Shown here one piece after another: positions 32,789-43,809 of a stretch of DNA of 64,000 bases. The translations under genes and the position numbers were made by a program. The stretch is from Siphonodentalium dalli (lineage: Eukaryota > Mollusca > Scaphopoda > Gadilida > Siphonodentaliidae): contig CP136064.1 in NCBI GenBank assembly GCA_032622095.1, forward strand, positions 142,121,954 through 142,185,953, read 5' to 3'. The notes below the pieces were generated by a model that ran no database searches, had not been told where the DNA came from, and saw nothing but the letters and a program-made list of their open reading frames with translations. Within the stretch, counting starts at the first letter, position 1; each line of letters begins with the position of its first letter.

Positions 32789-33690
32789 TAAAGCGATAGC
32801 CCGCTTTTTCGTGGAATAATTGTAACTCCCTACAATTCTTCAGAATTGCCCATCAATCGAAAAAATGTGTTCAAAAACAATATCACTTCTGTGGTTCTTT
32901 ATTTATCACACACAATTTAACCCCACCCCCTTTAACAAATTATTCATCAAAAAAGCACAATTTTCCACCACCAGTCATGTTCAGGCCCCATTTTCACTCA
33001 GTTTTAGGGGTCTGGTGTTGCAAACTTGGATCAGCTATGGAAGACTGTTCAATATTCTTTCCATGAGAGAACTTCTGGTGATGTGAGGTCATTGAGTCCA
33101 GATCTGATCAGCTGAGCATCAAGCGCATGACTTTATCAGCACATTGAAGAATAAAATATGACATTTTCAGGTCTGCAAGGGTGATCCAAGATAACTGGAT
33201 GTGGGTGTATATTGAATTAGTTGAATAAAGATATGCTCTCTTTGAATTGCTGGAGCATTTTCTTAAATGTGTCCAAGTTTTAGTGCTATTAACCTTCAAA
33301 TGACCATACCCACCAGTGGAAATGACACACTTTTATGATATACATCTGTATATCACTGGCTATAAAATCCAAAATACTTGTTAAATTAGGTTCTTATAAC
33401 AATTGATATATGTGTCGTTGACATGCCCATGTTATGGGTCATTTGCATTATCATGTGACTATTACCACCTTGAAATTTTTTGAAAATACCTTGAAAAATT
33501 GGCATTTTTTATGAAAAATCTTACTATTTTTTTGGCTGATGTAAGTGAAAGAAGGCATCAGCAGCAAGAATAGCCACATCAAGCATGAGATATTCATTGG
33601 ACTGAAAGACCAGGCTCTGTAAAATGCATTAAAATGCTTTAAAGTGACTCCCAGGAATCAAAAATGATAAAAAGCTATTTTTTCCCTTTA
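32789..33690. repeat. 902-bp spacer, copy 1
   Basis: This spacer lies between MITE copies 1 and 2 and is repeated at 34142-35043 with only a handful of substitutions (for example 'gcattttctt' against 'gcatgttctt', 'atacatctg' against 'atatatctg'). It begins TAAAG and ends CTTTA. The small open frames in it are the same in both copies but have no recognisable motif. Confidence 0.8.
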
Positions 33691-34141
33691 GGTTACACTG
33701 GTGTAAATGTTTTCCATAGGCCTCAGTGCTAACGTTTTAGCGTATAGTGTTGGCAATATAAATGTTGGGTCCAAAATTTTCTTTAAATCTGAAAAATTGA
33801 CATTTTGGGAAACTTTTTACACAAAAAAATCATGTCTGTCTAGCAGGGAATTCGCCTTTAAATCTTATGTTTTCGTAACTAGTGTCAGAACCGCATAAAA
33901 AAATACAGTCATATTTTAGACCACACCAAAAAATTCAAACTTCACTACAAAGGGTTAATTCCTGTGCCAATGGTTATTTTACCTATGGGAAATCATAGGG
34001 AAGAGGTGTGACGATTTTTTTATGTGAAAAGCACACAAGGCTATTGACCAATCAGGGCCCAGTGTCTATTTTATTCTCTCCTATATATTCCTCCCGCATC
34101 CGCCAGATGTCACTCGGAACCTTATTTACACCAGTGTAACC
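33691..34141. mobile_element. MITE copy 2 of 3
   Basis: Same ends and length as copy 1. It is flanked by spacer on both sides (CTTTA on the left, TAAAG on the right), not by the TATA seen outside the array. Confidence 0.8.
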
Positions 34142-35043
34142 TAAAGCGATAGCCCGCTTTTTCGTGGAATAATTGTAACTCCCTACAATTCTTCAGAATT
34201 GCCCATCAATCGAAAAAATGTGTTCAAAAACAATATCACTTCTGTGGTTCTTTATTTATCACACACAATTTAACCCCACCCCCTTTAACAAATTATTCAT
34301 CAAAAAAGCACAATTTTCCACCACCAGTCATGTTCAGGCCCCATTTTCACTCAGTTTTAGGGGTCTGGTGTTGCAAACTTGGATCAGCTATGGAAGACTG
34401 TTCAATATTCTTTCCATGAGAGAACTTCTGGTGATGTGAGGTCATTGAGTCCAGATCTGATCAGCTGAGCATCAAGCGCATGACTTTATCAGCACATTGA
34501 AGAATAAAATATGACATTTTCAGGTCTGCAAGGGTGATCCAAGATAACTGGATGTGGGTGTATATTGAATTAGTTGAATAAAGATATGCTCTCTTTGAAT
34601 TGCTGGAGCATGTTCTTAAATGTGTCCAAGTTTTAGTGCTATTAACCTTCAAATGACCATACCCACCAGTGGAAATGACACACTTTTATGATATATATCT
34701 GTATATCACTGGCTATAAAATCCAAAATACTTGTTAAATTAGGTTCTTATAACAATTGATATATGTGTCGTTGACATGCCCATGTTATGGGTCATTTGCA
34801 TTATCATGTGACTATTACCACCTTGAAATTTTTTGAAAATACCTTGAAAAATTGGCATTTTTTATGAAAAATCTTACTATTTTTTTGGCTGATGTAAGTG
34901 AAAGAAGGCATCAGCAGCAAGAATAGCCACATCAAGCATGAGATATTCATTGGACTGAAAGACCAGGCTCTGTAAAATGCATTAAAATGCTTTAAAGTGA
35001 CTCCCAGGAATCAAAAATGATAAAAAGCTATTTTTTCCCTTTA
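34142..35043. repeat. 902-bp spacer, copy 2
   Basis: This is the second copy of the 32789-33690 spacer. MITE plus spacer makes a 1353-bp period. Confidence 0.8.
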
Positions 35044-35494
35044 GGTTACACTGGTGTAAATGTTTTCCATAGGCCTCAGTGCTAACGTTTTAGCGTATAG
35101 TGTTGGCAATATAAATGTTGGGTCCAAAATTTTCTTTAAATCTGAAAAATTGACATTTTGGGAAACTTTTTACACAAAAAAATCATGTCTGTCTAGCAGG
35201 GAATTCGCCTTTAAATCTTATGTTTTCGTAACTAGTGTCAGAACCGCATAAAAAAATACAGTCATATTTTAGACCACACCAAAAAATTCAAACTTCACTA
35301 CAAAGGGTTAATTCCTGTGCCAATGGTTATTTTACCTATGGGAAATCATAGGGAAGAGGTGTGACGATTTTTTTATGTGAAAAGCACACAAGGCTATTGA
35401 CCAATCAGGGCCCAGTGTCTATTTTATTCTCTCCTATATATTCCTCCCGCATCCACCAGATGTCACTCGGAACCTTATTTACACCAGTGTAACC
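35044..35494. mobile_element. MITE copy 3 of 3
   Basis: It closes the array. The right flank is TATA (35495-35498), matching the TATA left of copy 1 (32334-32337). Confidence 0.8.
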
Positions 35495-35498
35495 TATA

Positions 35499-35990
35499 CC
35501 ACGACAGCGTCTGTGTTACTCAATTAACAAGCGTAGGCACAGCAGATCAATTAATTTGCAGGTAGGTCCAAGAGCAATGAAGCGTGACAAATTTCCACAA
35601 GCCCGGGTTCTCCACTGACTGTAGTGCCAATGGACACGAAATTAATTAAGTCCAGACAATGGGCAAGATAATATGGTGTCGGCAAAATGTCAACAGTGAG
35701 GTGGTGGAAAACAATAACAAATGTACAACCAGAAACTTTGATCGTTGATACTCATCTTGCTCGAGTGAGAAACATTTTGTCTTGTCAACATTGAAGATAA
35801 GAATATCGATTATCAACATGGTCCGATAAATAGCGCTATATAAACGTCCATTATCGGGGAAAATTCAATATTAGTAGCACAAGAAAGCAGTCGACTTGAT
35901 CGATGAAGCCCTTCGATCTAACAAAATGTGATCGGCTTACGAAAAATTAACAGTGAAATTGAGAACCCGCTGAGTTGTTACCTGAAAATA
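35499..35990. other. Non-coding stretch
   Basis: No gene or repeat was recognised between the MITE array and the LINE remnant. Confidence 0.35.
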
Positions 35991-35994
35991 TTTT

Positions 35995-36960
35995 GAATAT
36001 TATATGCTGATGATACAGTTATCATGGCTGAGACACCAAAAGCACTACAAAAACAATTAAATGAATTTGAAAAATATTGCGACAAGTGGAAGTTGACAGT
36101 TAATACTGATAAGAATAAAATTCTAATCTTGTCGAAAAGTAGTCTCCCAAAAGAAAACGAAAAGGGAGTAAGATTTATATTGTCAAAGAGTTTAACTACC
36201 TAGGCATAAGTTTCTGCAAATCTGGCTCATTCAACCCAGCGAAACATATATTAATGGATATGGACACGCGGGTCATGTATTCCATAATAGGGAAATCTCG
36301 GAAACATTGTTTATCCATCGGTAATCAGCTCCACCTATTTGAGAAATACGTGACACCCATTCTTCTTTATGACTGTGAGGTATGGGGGTTTGATAATAAT
36401 GACATACTCGAGAGCGTACAGAGAAAATTCCTAAGACATATTCTGGGACTGAGACCATCGACCCCAAATTTGATGATTTATGGTGAAAGTGGAAAACTAC
36501 CACTTGAAGTAATGATTAAAGTCCGAATGGTTAAATATTGGTGCAAGATTGTCAATAGTGACGCTTATCAATTCCCCAAATTTCTACTGAAATTAGCACA
36601 ATCAATATCTGCCGATCACAATCTCCAGGATAGCGGTTTCCCCTGGTTAAACCGAATACAGGGGTTACTAGACGATTTTAATCAGCCACATATTTGGTGC
36701 GCAAGATGTGTAACTGACGTTACCCAATTAATTTTGTATTAAATGTGGTTTAATATCCGAATTCAGAGAAACCTGGGAGAGAGATATGCACAATATCAGT
36801 CGTGGTAGAATTTACCGTATATTTAAACACAGCATATCCCTTTGAAAGTTATCTCGACACACTGAATTGCACCAATAGAAGTGTATTGTGTATTGAAATT
36901 CCGTACGAGTAACCACAAGAAAACTAAGATGCATGCATCAGGTCGGCCGTGAACTATCTA
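35995..36960 (+). pseudogene. LINE remnant: reverse transcriptase from the active site to the C-terminus, frameshifted
   Basis: The frame starts at the catalytic motif Y-A-D-D-T (about 36004-36018). It is followed by 'VIMAETPKALQKQLNEFEKY' and 'KLTVNTDKNKILILSK', typical of the polymerase segment after YADD. Near 36165-36175 a one-base shift moves to the frame 'VKEFNYLGISFCKSGSF', then 'YVTPILLYDCEVWGFDN' and 'VQRKFLRHILGLRPSTPNLM', ending at 36742. Further shifts follow, with 'KCGLISEFRETWERDMHNIS' at about 36738-36800. The endonuclease and first half of the polymerase are missing. The LY(D/G)CE(V/I)WGF and 'KFLRHILG' motifs recall the C-terminal domain of several metazoan LINE clades. I do not assign one. 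Confidence 0.75.
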
Positions 36961-36984
36961 CCATAGAATTGTTGTAGCTATCGA

Positions 36985-37641
36985 TTATACATTTTGGAAC
37001 ACCTGTCTGTATGTATGTGTGTATGCATGAATGCATGTGTGTATGTGTTATAGACTCTAACACTGCTCGACTGATCCAACTCGGATTTGGTATTTAACGT
37101 GTCAACTTGACCTCGCTCATAGGCATGTTTCTGGACCATGACCGATCCGACTAAAAATTTGTGTGTAGGACTACTTCGATCCCGGGAGCAATATTGACGG
37201 GTCCAATTTCACGTAGGACCATGTTCTCGAACGTGCTGATGTAGGCATGTTTCTGGACTATTTGGACGGGTCAAATCTTGATCCCGACCTGACTTTGACA
37301 TTCAAAAAGATCAATTCAAGGTCAAATCTGGTAAAACGAAGTATTTCAACGAAATATAATACCTACTGTTACTTTTGTCCCAGGAGTGTTTCGGGTGGGT
37401 CAAATTATGACCCTGACCTGATCTTGACATTCAAAATTGTCAATTCAAGGTCAAATCGGGTAAAGCCGGGCGGATTTCGACAGGTACTTTTGTCGTGACT
37501 TTTGTCCGGGGAGTGTTTTGAGCGGGTCAAATCGTGACCCGACATGACGTTCACCTTTAAAATGGTCAATTCAAGGTTAAATCGCGCAATTCTCCGAAAA
37601 TCAGAGGGGAACACCCCGGACGAAGTAGGGTCCACCAGCTA
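36985..37641 (+). mobile_element. Helitron-like non-autonomous element, copy 2
   Basis: It starts 'attatacattttggaacacc' with a TG/CATG-rich microsatellite. It has three units of about 120-130 bp with 'tcaaat(c/t)(a/t)tga(c/t)cc', 'gacctga', 'ttcaaaa', 'tcaattcaaggtcaaatc' and 'acttttgtcc'. It ends 'cccggacgaagtagggtcca', 'ccagctact'. Start and end phrases match copies at 11125-11905 and 40664-41520, although the terminal CTAG has diverged here. Confidence 0.55.
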
Positions 37642-37739
37642 CTATTATATATTTCTAGATTTAGTTACAAACTAAATACCTGTATATTGTACAAAGAAAT
37701 GTTTGACAAATATATCTGTATCAATATTACCATACGGGT

Positions 37740-39180
37740 CATTAAAATAGATACGACGAAACAAATTCTGAAGGGTGCATGGTATCAGGTAAATTTTTAT
37801 ATTTCAAATGATGACAGGAATGCGGAAAGTTGAAGTACCTACGTAATACTGGCTATCCGAATGAAGAGATATACATGTATATAAAAACCAAAATAGAAGA
37901 TGACTGCTGGCGACAATGTTTTCCAAAAAAATTCAAAGCATTCGATAGCTCCCATCTAGTTGTCAGCCCGAAGATCAATATAAAGTGTGGTGACTATCAG
38001 ATGAGGGATATGACTGTACAGTTGCTAAACAATTCAGTCACGCAAAAGAGGATCAAACAGTACGATACCAAATTGCTGCCTGTGGTAATGTTTTTTAACG
38101 AAATTCGGGAAAATTAGATTACTCTCCCCCTGGTTATCCAGAAGATCATTGTGGAATCTGGTGACGATCGGACAAGGGGTGTCGTCTGTAGGATCAACCA
38201 AATTATTTAGCCATAAAAATAGTAAAATTCAAGATCACCGCTGGCAGTGATGTCTTCACAAGGACAGCTTGAGAACAAAACATGGCTCACATCTAGCGGT
38301 GACCCAAACTATCCACATGAGAAAAAGTTCTCCAATAAAAGCTGGCTGCAGGGTGCGCCAATTGATTCAAATTCGAAATTTAACAGGGTGTACTGCTTGT
38401 GGCCATGTTTTCCCCGCAAATTTGATAGACTGATGGACAAAACCACTGAATCCGTTGAATCAATATACATGTATACATGGATTAATGTATATGCATTGTT
38501 ATACACAGTACTGGTATATAAAGGTACTGAAAATAACAATATTACTAGTATACACAAAATAAACCATATATCATGGCTATGGGTTCTAATATCCGAATAT
38601 GACAGCTGATAACTTGGTGTGAATTGAAGAGTGGTGGTGTCTCACGCATATCTAACCCTCCATGTTAGAAACATGCCATTAAATGTCATAAGTATAATCT
38701 AGCTTGAGGACAGAAGTTATCCATAAAAACCCCCCTTAATTCAACCAGGTCCTCGCGCGATGTATGGTCGATCACATGATGATCTAGGGGGGATTAGAAT
38801 TGTTGTATAAAAACAGCACTGCATGTAAATATAAAATAAAATAGTGCTACATCTTATTACAGATTATTGCCATATATAATCAGTGACTATACAGACAGTC
38901 TGACAAAATAAAGTTTCAGTGACACTCTATCCGAAGAGGGGAATAATTCCATCTGTTACAGTCAATGGAGCAATTATGAATCTGGAAAGGTGAAATTTCT
39001 AAGTAATACTAGATATCGACATGACGCGATAACATATAACGTAAATGCAATATGGCCGCTGGCGACCATTTTTTCCTATAAAATTAAAAAAATATTTGAT
39101 AGCTCTCATCTGATAGATCAATATCAAGATAAATATTAAGTTTAGTGATGATCGGATGAGTGAAGTGGACTGTGCTAAAC
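37740..39180 (+). repeat. Diverged core-repeat field, 'gctggcgacaatgtt' family
   Basis: The phrases 'gtaatactggctatccgaat', 'gctggcgacaatgttttcc', 'cgatagctcccatct', 'aagatcaatat' and 'ctgtgctaaac' (38000s) recur in order near 39000-39180 as 'gtaatactagatatcgacat', 'gctggcgaccatttttt' and 'gatagctctcatct'. A partial unit lies near 38140-38300. The unit is about 200-250 bp and old. The long-looking frames at 37830-38117 and 38247-38609 run along these repeats and are not credible genes. Confidence 0.45.
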
Positions 39181-39192
39181 GGTTTAGTAATG

Positions 39193-39510
39193 CTTAAAAA
39201 GATTTTTACCTTAATATTTTTATGTTCACTTTATAAACTTCACTGAGTCATCTTTGTCATGTATTGAGTTTGATATCTGTTGTTAACAGTTTATAAATCA
39301 TGTATGTCTCATGTTTGTTATTTTAATTTATGTGTTTATTATCATTAAATAAAGTTGAATTCCTTAAAAAGATTCTTACCTCAATGTTTTTATGTTCACT
39401 TTATAAACTCCACTGAGTCATCTTTGTCATGTATTGAATTTGATATCTTTTGTTAACAGTTCATAAATTATGTATGTCTCGTGTTCGTTATTATATTATA
39501 TACACTTTAT
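39193..39510 (+). repeat. Tandem duplication, period 170 bp
   Basis: 'cttaaaaagatt(t/c)ttacct' starts at 39193 and 39363. Each copy continues 'tttttatgttcactttataa', 'actgagtcatctttgtcatg' and 'gttaacagtt(t/c)ataaat'. The first copy has 'attaaataaagttgaa', a poly(A)-signal-like tail. These could be two 3' ends of a short retroelement. Confidence 0.6.
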
Positions 39511-40615
39511 AGTGTGTTTCAGAATGAAAACAAAATGAATAAAATCAACAAATTTGTAAATTTAAAAACAATTCAAACGTTGTTGTATTCCATGTCCCAG
39601 CCCGGACATATACACCAAATTTCAATAATATTCATTGAGAAACAACGGACCGAACGCCATATAACACCCCGTATGCATCTTTTATTCCGAGTTGGCCTTT
39701 TATTCCGAGTTGGCACGCGCCGATTGGGCGAGTTAGCCCATGGGGCGAGTACGCCGATTCCGACACCTTTTCTATTTACAGCAGGTTAAGTTTACGCGTA
39801 ATTTAATTTAAAAAGTTCCCCAATTGGTATCGTAAATAGAGCGACCTTATTTGACAGAGAATGCCTCTGTTATTGATTATAAAGTTGCTATACATTAAAA
39901 ACGACAATTCACATGCTCGTTCAAGCGCAGTAGTCTATTTTCCCCATGTTAAAGGACATCCACAAATACTAAATAACGCTAACTTACTGCCGAATGTTAT
40001 ACACGACAACTGTTAACATATTTGGGCTGAATTCATCTGACGCGGTATTATTCCTCAAAATAAACAACAAAACCATCGTTACTTGGAAATGTAGTTTGGG
40101 CTAACATTTACATAAATCCTCCATATCATTATTCCGACACACACGTCAGATGAAAAAGTCACATGAAGTAACCGGCCAAATTGGCCGAAATAAGCTACTA
40201 ATCGCGACAGGGCGATTGAATGGCTCTGATCGTAGTGACAGTATTTGCCCACTTATTTGACTCTGGGGAAGTAGTCGACGAATTCCACTACCTTTTAGCT
40301 GTAAAGATTTAAACATTCCTCGGAATCGTTTGCTCCTCCAACGCATAGGAAGACCAGCAAATACTATCGTAATGAGCGAACTCACGACTGAACAAAATAC
40401 AACGTGTCTTCGCAAATTATGCGATTTCCTCAAATTAGTAAATCGCTAAATTTCTGCCAAAAGTTCACTTTAGATTTATTTCAGCGTTGTCACTATTATT
40501 AATACTACCATTAGGTGTTTGATGCTCAAGCAGAAGGTTCTGAACTCAAAATGTAGTTTGGACGTATATTACACCACGTTACACATATATAAGAATGGAA
40601 ATTTGACATTAATAT
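39511..40615. other. Non-coding stretch
   Basis: A short duplication 'ttttattccgagttgg' is at 39680-39712. I see no gene; the minus frame 40146-40433 has no recognised motif. Confidence 0.35.

Positions 40616-40623
<8 letters not shown>

Positions 40624-40663
<40 letters not shown>
40624..40663. repeat. (TA)n microsatellite, about 19-20 repeats
   Basis: An unbroken alternating TA run abuts the 3' end of the Helitron-like element (which lies on the minus strand). The element at 11125 is likewise followed by 'tatatata', consistent with a preference for AT/TA targets or with microsatellite growth at the junction. Confidence 0.9.
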
Positions 40664-40664
<1 letters not shown>

Positions 40665-41520
40665 TAGAAGGTGACCCGACTTCGTCCGGGCTTTGACCTT
40701 GAATTGACCATTTTGAAGGTCAAGGTCAGGTGTGGTAACGATTTGACCCGTCCAAAACACTGCCCGGACAAAAGTACCCGACAAAAGTACCCGTCGAAAT
40801 CCATCCGGTTTTACCCGATTTGACCTCGAATTGATCATTTTGAAGGTCAAGGTCAGATCGGGGTCACGACTCGACCCGTCCAATACACTCATTGGACAAA
40901 AGTAACCATACGTATCAAATTTCGTCGAAATCCCATAAAAATTCGCGATTTGACCTTGAAGGTCAAGGTCACGTCGCACGGGCAAATTAATATGCCTATG
41001 GCACTGCCCGGCCGAAAATACCCCCACATACCAAGTTTCATCGAATCCCGTGATATTCGTGCGTTTGACCTTGAAATGACCCGATTTCAAGGTCAAGGTC
41101 ACGTCGCACGTACAAATTAATAGGCCTATGTCACTCCAAGGCCGAAAATAGCCCCACATACCAAGTTTCATCGAAATCGGCTCGGCCGTTGGCATAGTAT
41201 GGAATTAGATACGACAGCGCCCAATGTTTATGTTTTGAAGTGAGAGATAACTCTAAGGTGTCCGTTATTTCGTTAAATATTACTTTTACGAAATAACGGG
41301 CATTTAAAGATTTACACCACAAAGGCTCAAACTTCGCAAAACGTATAAGAAATGATAAACTCAGGGTGGGTGGGCTTGGGGGAGGCGGATGGCACTGTAC
41401 AGAAGTCAGCCCAAAAACACCTGTCGTATTTAATCCCAGATATTGCCCGGCCGTTTTCGAGTCCATTGGAAACAGACAGACACACAGACACACAGACAGA
41501 TCTTCCAAAATATACATAAA
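40664..41520 (-). mobile_element. Helitron-like non-autonomous element, copy 3
   Basis: Read on the minus strand it starts near 'tatattttggaagatctgtc', then a TG microsatellite, 'gactcgaaaacggcc', 'gccgatttcgatgaaacttg' and 'gtatgtgggg'. It then has four units with paired 'tgaccttga' and 'tcaaggtca', and finally 'cccggacgaagtcgggtcac', 'cttCTAG'. The 3' stem and CTAG followed by T match the copy at 11125-11905 exactly. Two minus-strand open frames across it (40569-41195 and 41131-41559) translate repeated phrases such as 'FDETWYVG' and are not genes. Confidence 0.62.
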
Positions 41521-41838
41521 AACAACAATGGACGTGTGATTTTTCGCTAGCGATTCCAAGCTTATTCTGGATAGTTCTGTATGTTAAATTGAGCTACATT
41601 TAACATGAGGATGGATTTATAGCATTCCTGACATATCACGCAAGTTTTTCCAACTACATTTTAAATTCCCTTTGTGATAAACTGACAAGTAATTGCATAA
41701 CTTCGAGTTATCGGATGTTTAAAGCGGAATCACGCCAGTTTATTTTGGTCACGCATGAGTGAACACGAACTGCGACCAATCTGAGAAAAGGCACAGCCAA
41801 AGTGATTATCCGTGAAAAACTCTCTGTTGTAAATCGGT

Positions 41839-42827
41839 ATGATTATGTGTAGTAGAGGAAAGTCGACATCGGGACAGACAAAGGAATCTTCCAATGTAAA
41901 AGATGGGATAGCCAGGGATAAAACCAGAAAGGACCCAAATAGAGATGAACGAAAGAACCCAGATAAAAAACGGCCACTGGAAGAAAGTTTTGGTAGCAAC
42001 ACTTCGATGTCAGCTGAAACAGAGAACCTACTAAAAACTATGGCAGAACAGCTAACAAGAGTTGAGTTAAAGGTAAATACTCTCCCAACAAAAGAAGTTC
42101 TTGCAGCAACAATAGAGGAAATAGTTATTCAAAAGTTCGATGATTACAAGAAAGAAGTGAATGCAGAAGTTGAGGAAAATGTGACCAAACAGTTACAATT
42201 CTTAGAGGACAGAATGGAGAAATGTGAATTGGAAAATTCTCTACTTCGCGAAGAAGTTGAACACTATAGGGCAGACAGCGACTTATTGGTTGAAGAAGTG
42301 AAATCACTGAAACAGAAAGTGAACAGAGCCGAACAATACTCGAGAAAACCTGTCTTCGCTTATTAGATATTCAACAAGAAGAAGGTGTCAAAGAAAATCT
42401 CAAGGAAAAAATATGTGAAATAGTAAATTCATCTCAGAAGAAGATTCATATTACATCGAATGACATCGTCGTGGCACATCGTCTACCATCAGCCAAAAGC
42501 CAAGCACATAAACCAAAACCATGTATAGTCAGGTTCGTTCGACCAGAAACACGGGACGAAGTGTACGACGCAATGAAACAACTAAAACAAACATTGAAGG
42601 ATGGGTCATCTAACGATGTTCGCTTTAGAGATGATATCACAAAGGAAAACCGTGATTTGATAGACAAACTTGGAGAGCACCCGAAGATACGTTTCGGTTT
42701 CCACAGAAATGGTTTTATCTGGGGCAAGTTGTTAAGCGGTGAAAACATTAAGTTCGATATCTTAAACAACATTGACCAATCTCTGAAAATGCACAACTCC
42801 TGGAAGGAAAAACAACAGAAAAGATAA
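41839..42827 (+). pseudogene. LINE ORF1 (L1/Tx1-like RNA-binding protein), one frameshift
   Basis: The first frame (41839-42366) has a basic, polar N-terminus ('KTRKDPNRDERKNPDKKRPL'). A long coiled coil follows at about residues 65-170 ('ENLLKTMAEQLTRVELKVN' to 'VKSLKQKVNRAEQYSRK'). The motif EQYSR, which precedes the RNA-recognition-like core of L1 ORF1 proteins, is interrupted: a missing base in the A run near 42345 shifts the frame. The continuation 'TCLRLLDIQQEEG...', 'DIVVAHRLPS', 'KPCIVRFVRPETRDEVYDAM' is the conserved ORF1 core ('HR(L/V)...R(P/H)xIV(R/K)F...R'). It ends at 42827 with a basic tail. The protein is an RNA chaperone that forms the retrotransposition particle with ORF2. 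The start is the first ATG after a stop-rich leader. Confidence 0.8.
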
Positions 42828-42829
42828 AC

Positions 42830-43809
42830 AATTCCCGTGGAAGCATCATCTAACACTTGAACTGTTCGAGGATACATTGACATTTAGCTCAGTGAAGTAC
42901 ACGAGCAAACATGTACATATAAATATGACCAGGGACGGATAATTTATATATCTAATTAGTTCCATATATAAAACCATTACATATTCTAGTATAGCACTAT
43001 AGTATATATAGGAATTAACTATATCAGTAATTTCATATATTGGTAGACATTGGATGTTTGCACTGATATAACTCGGCGGATAACAAAAGTCAACCTTTTA
43101 TTGGCCTCAATAGTCAATTCATATTTAGCGACGATGACACGGGCGTGATCACATCGGGTCACGACCGCCAAGCGTATTGTCCCGTTACAGAATGAGTACT
43201 ATTCCCCCCCCCCCGCACACTAAACAGCACTGGGTCACAATCATTGAGCTTATTGACTCACTCGTGTGATAACAGACGAGTACTGTTCCCTTTCGTATAC
43301 CGTAAGGGTCTCGGATAGAGACCACTAGTATGCCTATTCAATATTCTTGTTATCAGCGTGGGTACTTCTTTGCGACTAGTTTTCAATTCCGACTCATCAG
43401 ATATAAGCCTTGATTAGGCAATTAATCCATTTCTTGAATACACCAAAAAATGACCGGTGCTTATTTGTTACCATGCAGTTTGTATCTTTCCGTGCCATAC
43501 TGTGCGCTATTCTTTCGTGAGCCCTCCTTTCATCATCTCGCGAGTGCAGACTTTCTTTTAATTTTATGAGCAGGCAATTCGATATCAGTGGAGCGTATGG
43601 AGTTCAATTTAAAACATTAAATTGACTCGTTACAGATAACCAATATGAAATATGCAGAATAAGCTTGGACCAGCTTACATATTGTTAGGACATTGGAATG
43701 ATCATGGTTCATCTTCTATCTATCTTTATCTCTATCTTACCGTCTATATTCACCCCCCCCCCTCTGAAAGAGACTGGTTACACATTGCTGAAACATGTGT
43801 ATATTATAA
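42830..43809. other. Unusually long spacer between LINE ORF1 and ORF2
   Basis: About 980 bp separate the two LINE frames, far more than the short spacer usual in L1-like elements. The stretch is AT-rich with C-runs at 43205-43215 and 43752-43763 and shows no open frame. A later insertion within it is possible, but I could not find its ends or a target duplication. Confidence 0.4.

Noticed and set aside
32338-35494. An LTR retrotransposon with 451-bp direct repeats
   Set aside because: The repeats have terminal inverted ends rather than TG...CA. There is no primer-binding site, polypurine tract or gag/pol. Three copies alternate with two spacers.
37830-38609. Two open frames of 95 and 120 codons as genes
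   Set aside because: They run along diverged core repeats shared with 39000-39180 and contain no recognisable domain.
40569-41559. Long minus-strand open frames with a repeated 'FDETWYVG'-type phrase
   Set aside because: The protein-level repetition mirrors the DNA core repeat of the Helitron-like element. The frame crosses the (TA)n tract and the element boundary, so it is not a gene.
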